A DNA stretch of 64,000 bases from positions 1 to 64,000 of the forward strand of contig CAZIQY010000004.1 in NCBI GenBank assembly GCA_964541605.1, given 5' to 3'. Below, piece by piece: positions 62,687 to 64,000 of the stretch (position 1 is the first letter of the stretch; the number at the start of each line of letters is the position of its first letter). A model generated the notes under the pieces. It was not told where the DNA came from. It saw only the letters and a list, made by a program, of their open reading frames with translations, and did no database searches. This DNA comes from CAZIQY01 sp964541605 (lineage in GTDB: Bacteria; Desulfobacterota; Syntrophia; Syntrophales; UBA2185). Both the position numbers and the translations under genes were made by a program.

Positions 62687-63349
62687 TTATGATTTTATTC
62701 CGATAAAATTTGACATCAGGTTACGCACCTGCCTGTGAATCATCTGTATGTCAGCCGTACTCTCAATGATTCTAAAACGCTCAGACTCTGCTTTTGCCAG
62801 GTCAAGGTATCCTTCTCTGACCCTTTGATGAAATTCAACATCCTCCCGTTCAAACCGGTCCTCCAGCACCGCTTCCTTTGATGCCTTCTGCAGCAGAGAT
62901 ATTCTGTTCATTGCTCTTTCCAAACCAACCTCTACGGGCAGATCAAAGAGAATGGTCATCCCCGGCTTCAAACCGGATGACGAATACGCAATGATTTCTT
63001 TTATGAAACGAATATCTGCTCCCCGGCCAAAGCCCTGATAGGCAATGGTTGCATCGTAAAAACGGTCGCACAAAACCACCTTGCCGTCTTCCAGTGCCGG
63101 AAGGATTGTATTTCTCACATGCTGAACTCTGGCGGCGGAGAAGAGAAGAATTTCCGCTTCGGTACAGATCTCCTCTTCGGGCGCTTTATTGAGGAGAATT
63201 TTTCTGATTCTTCTCCCCATGGACGTGCCACCGGGTTCTTCGGTCATCACAAACGGGATTTGATGCTGCCTCAAGAAACTCCCTGCCAGCTTTATCTGCG
63301 TGGTTTTGCCGCAGCCCTCAACGCCCTCAAAGGTGATAAATCGTCCCAT
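62687..63349 (-). CDS. tmk: Thymidylate kinase
   Basis: 220 residues; phosphorylates dTMP. P-loop FEGVEGCGKTTQIKLA at the N-terminus, DRFYDATIAYQGFGRG is the DR[YFH] motif with substrate contacts, and DLPVEVGLERAMNR follows. The first gene of the tmk-holB-PSP1-metG run. Confidence 0.96.
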   Translation of the reverse strand: MGRFITFEGVEGCGKTTQIKLAGSFLRQHQIPFVMTEEPGGTSMGRRIRKILLNKAPEEEICTEAEILLFSAARVQHVRNTILPALEDGKVVLCDRFYDATIAYQGFGRGADIRFIKEIIAYSSSGLKPGMTILFDLPVEVGLERAMNRISLLQKASKEAVLEDRFEREDVEFHQRVREGYLDLAKAESERFRIIESTADIQMIHRQVRNLMSNFIGIKS

Positions 63350-63572
63350 TATAAATAAAAATCCTGCCCCCCATCGATAATACGATCAGGTATTACACTC
63401 AAGAATATATGTAATCAAGGTCATACACGATTTGGGTTGATATGGCTACGATATTCTTAAATCAAAAGGAGTTGAAACCTTGATCGTAAAAACGAAAAGA
63501 GGGAAAAACACTCTCAACCTTTTCCAGTGGCGAGTGGTTTCCCCTCTTCGATTTTGATCGGTAAAACCGATG

Positions 63573-63752
63573 CTATTTTTCTTCTCCCGGCACGATCGCC
63601 TCCGTGGGACATTGTTCCGCACAGGCGCCGCAGTCCGTACAAAGCTTGGCATCGATAACGTACTTATCTTCTCCCTCACTGATGGCCTCAACGGGACATT
63701 CATCCTGGCAGGAACCACAAGCAATACATTCATCCGTAATCACATACGCCAT
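63573..63752 (-). CDS. 2[4Fe-4S] ferredoxin
   Basis: 59 residues, ATG at 63752 to TAG at 63573. Two clusters are plain: CIACGSCQDECP and CTDCGACAEQCP, each C-x2-C-x2-C-x3-CP, within MAYVITDE and VEAISEG/TEAIVPG surroundings. AAGGAG lies about 10 bases ahead of the start. It is a low-potential electron carrier of the clostridial type, common in strict anaerobes. Confidence 0.95.
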   Translation of the reverse strand: MAYVITDECIACGSCQDECPVEAISEGEDKYVIDAKLCTDCGACAEQCPTEAIVPGEEK

Positions 63753-63899
63753 ATTATTCTTCTCCTTATCGTTATTTATTTTAATAGGCCTTGTAAAACT
63801 CTCTCCGGCCTGATGTCCTTCACCCCTAAACTGATCTCCTTTCAGAACAGACCGGGAAACCTTCAGCCTGCATAAGGAGTCTTTTTTACCGTCATTCTT

Positions 63900-64000
63900 C
63901 TACGCCACGGAAACGACTTCCTTTATCCTCGGAACTTCTTTTTGCAAATATTTCTGAATTCCCATTTTCAATGTCATTTGCGACATGGGACAGCCGTGAC
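63900..64000 (-). CDS. NifU-like (Nfu) iron-sulphur scaffold, C-terminal part
   Basis: Only the last 32 codons lie in the window; the gene continues beyond its right end. The frame reads HGCPMSQMTLKMGIQKYLQK and on to VVSVA-stop, matching the end of Nfu domains, where the visible cysteine would be the second of the C-x2-C cluster pair. Translation direction is minus. Confidence 0.75.
   Translation of the reverse strand, partial: HGCPMSQMTLKMGIQKYLQKEVPRIKEVVSVA

Noticed and set aside
63446..63733. 95-codon minus-strand open frame with many arginines
   Set aside because: It is the wrong frame over the ferredoxin gene, whose cysteine motifs are exact in the frame 63573-63752.
1..64000. Search by eye for tRNA and rRNA genes
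   Set aside because: No cloverleaf with a GTTCGAATC-type T-loop and no conserved rRNA stretch was recognised; a covariance scan would settle it.

Overview
The window looks like a chromosomal scaffold from an anaerobic deltaproteobacterium-type organism (Desulfobacterota, perhaps Syntrophales). I infer this from the leuA-leuCDB operon, the tmk-holB-PSP1-metG cluster, a two-part cobalamin-dependent methionine synthase, a ZraSR-type sigma-54 system and the general base composition; no rRNA or tRNA gene is visible to confirm it. A run of 100 N inside the CRISPR array shows the sequence is a scaffold with a closed-over gap.

Region 1 (1-6.5 kb) is accessory DNA. It holds a B12-binding radical SAM protein, a large secreted thaumatin-like protein with C-terminal repeats, and then debris: a 156-bp copy of part of a deacylase gene that lies intact 22 kb away, a clipped winged-helix regulator, an integrase tail, a MntA/HepT toxin-antitoxin pair and a CoxE-like tail.

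Region 2 (6.5-24.8 kb) is a complete type III-A CRISPR-Cas locus: cas6, a CARF protein of the NE0113 family, csm1/cas10 with both HD and GGDD sites, csm2-csm5, then an accessory block (AbiEii/AbiEi in reversed order, an RHH/RelE-type pair, a DUF1874/Crn2 ring nuclease, a Card1/Can2-type CARF nuclease, a 60-residue zinc-ribbon-like protein, a deleted nucleotidyltransferase and its small partner), then cas1, two different cas2 genes and an array of 35 visible identical repeats. The Cas10 palm domain should make cyclic oligoadenylate, Card1 should be the effector, and Crn2 (perhaps with the NE0113-type protein) should switch the signal off. One 10-bp palindrome, GCAACGTTGC, lies in front of each of cas6, csm1 and cas1, which suggests a dedicated regulator.

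Region 3 (25-40 kb, minus strand) is metabolic: an OYE-family oxidoreductase, a D-aminoacylase-type amidohydrolase, an operon metH-tonB-pyrE-DUF3047 led by a cobalamin riboswitch, and an operon leuA-leuC-leuD-leuB plus a separate MetH reactivation subunit, led by a leucine-rich leader peptide and an intrinsic terminator (attenuation).

Region 4 (40.5-49.7 kb) is an envelope-stress or metal module: a ZraP/CpxP-like periplasmic protein, a ZraS/ZraR-like pair, a STAS protein and a TolC-MacA-MacB efflux operon. Operator arrays with the same spacing and good sigma-54 promoters precede both the ZraP-like gene and the efflux operon, which predicts the regulon directly.

Region 5 (49.8-64 kb) contains class I fructose-1,6-bisphosphatase with class II aldolase, a HicB antitoxin with a ruined HicA, a multi-PAS hybrid histidine kinase split by a frameshift, a remnant of a second aldolase gene, then a housekeeping operon read on the minus strand (tmk, holB, PSP1, metG, TauE-type transporter, amidohydrolase), a small 2[4Fe-4S] ferredoxin and the end of a NifU-type gene.
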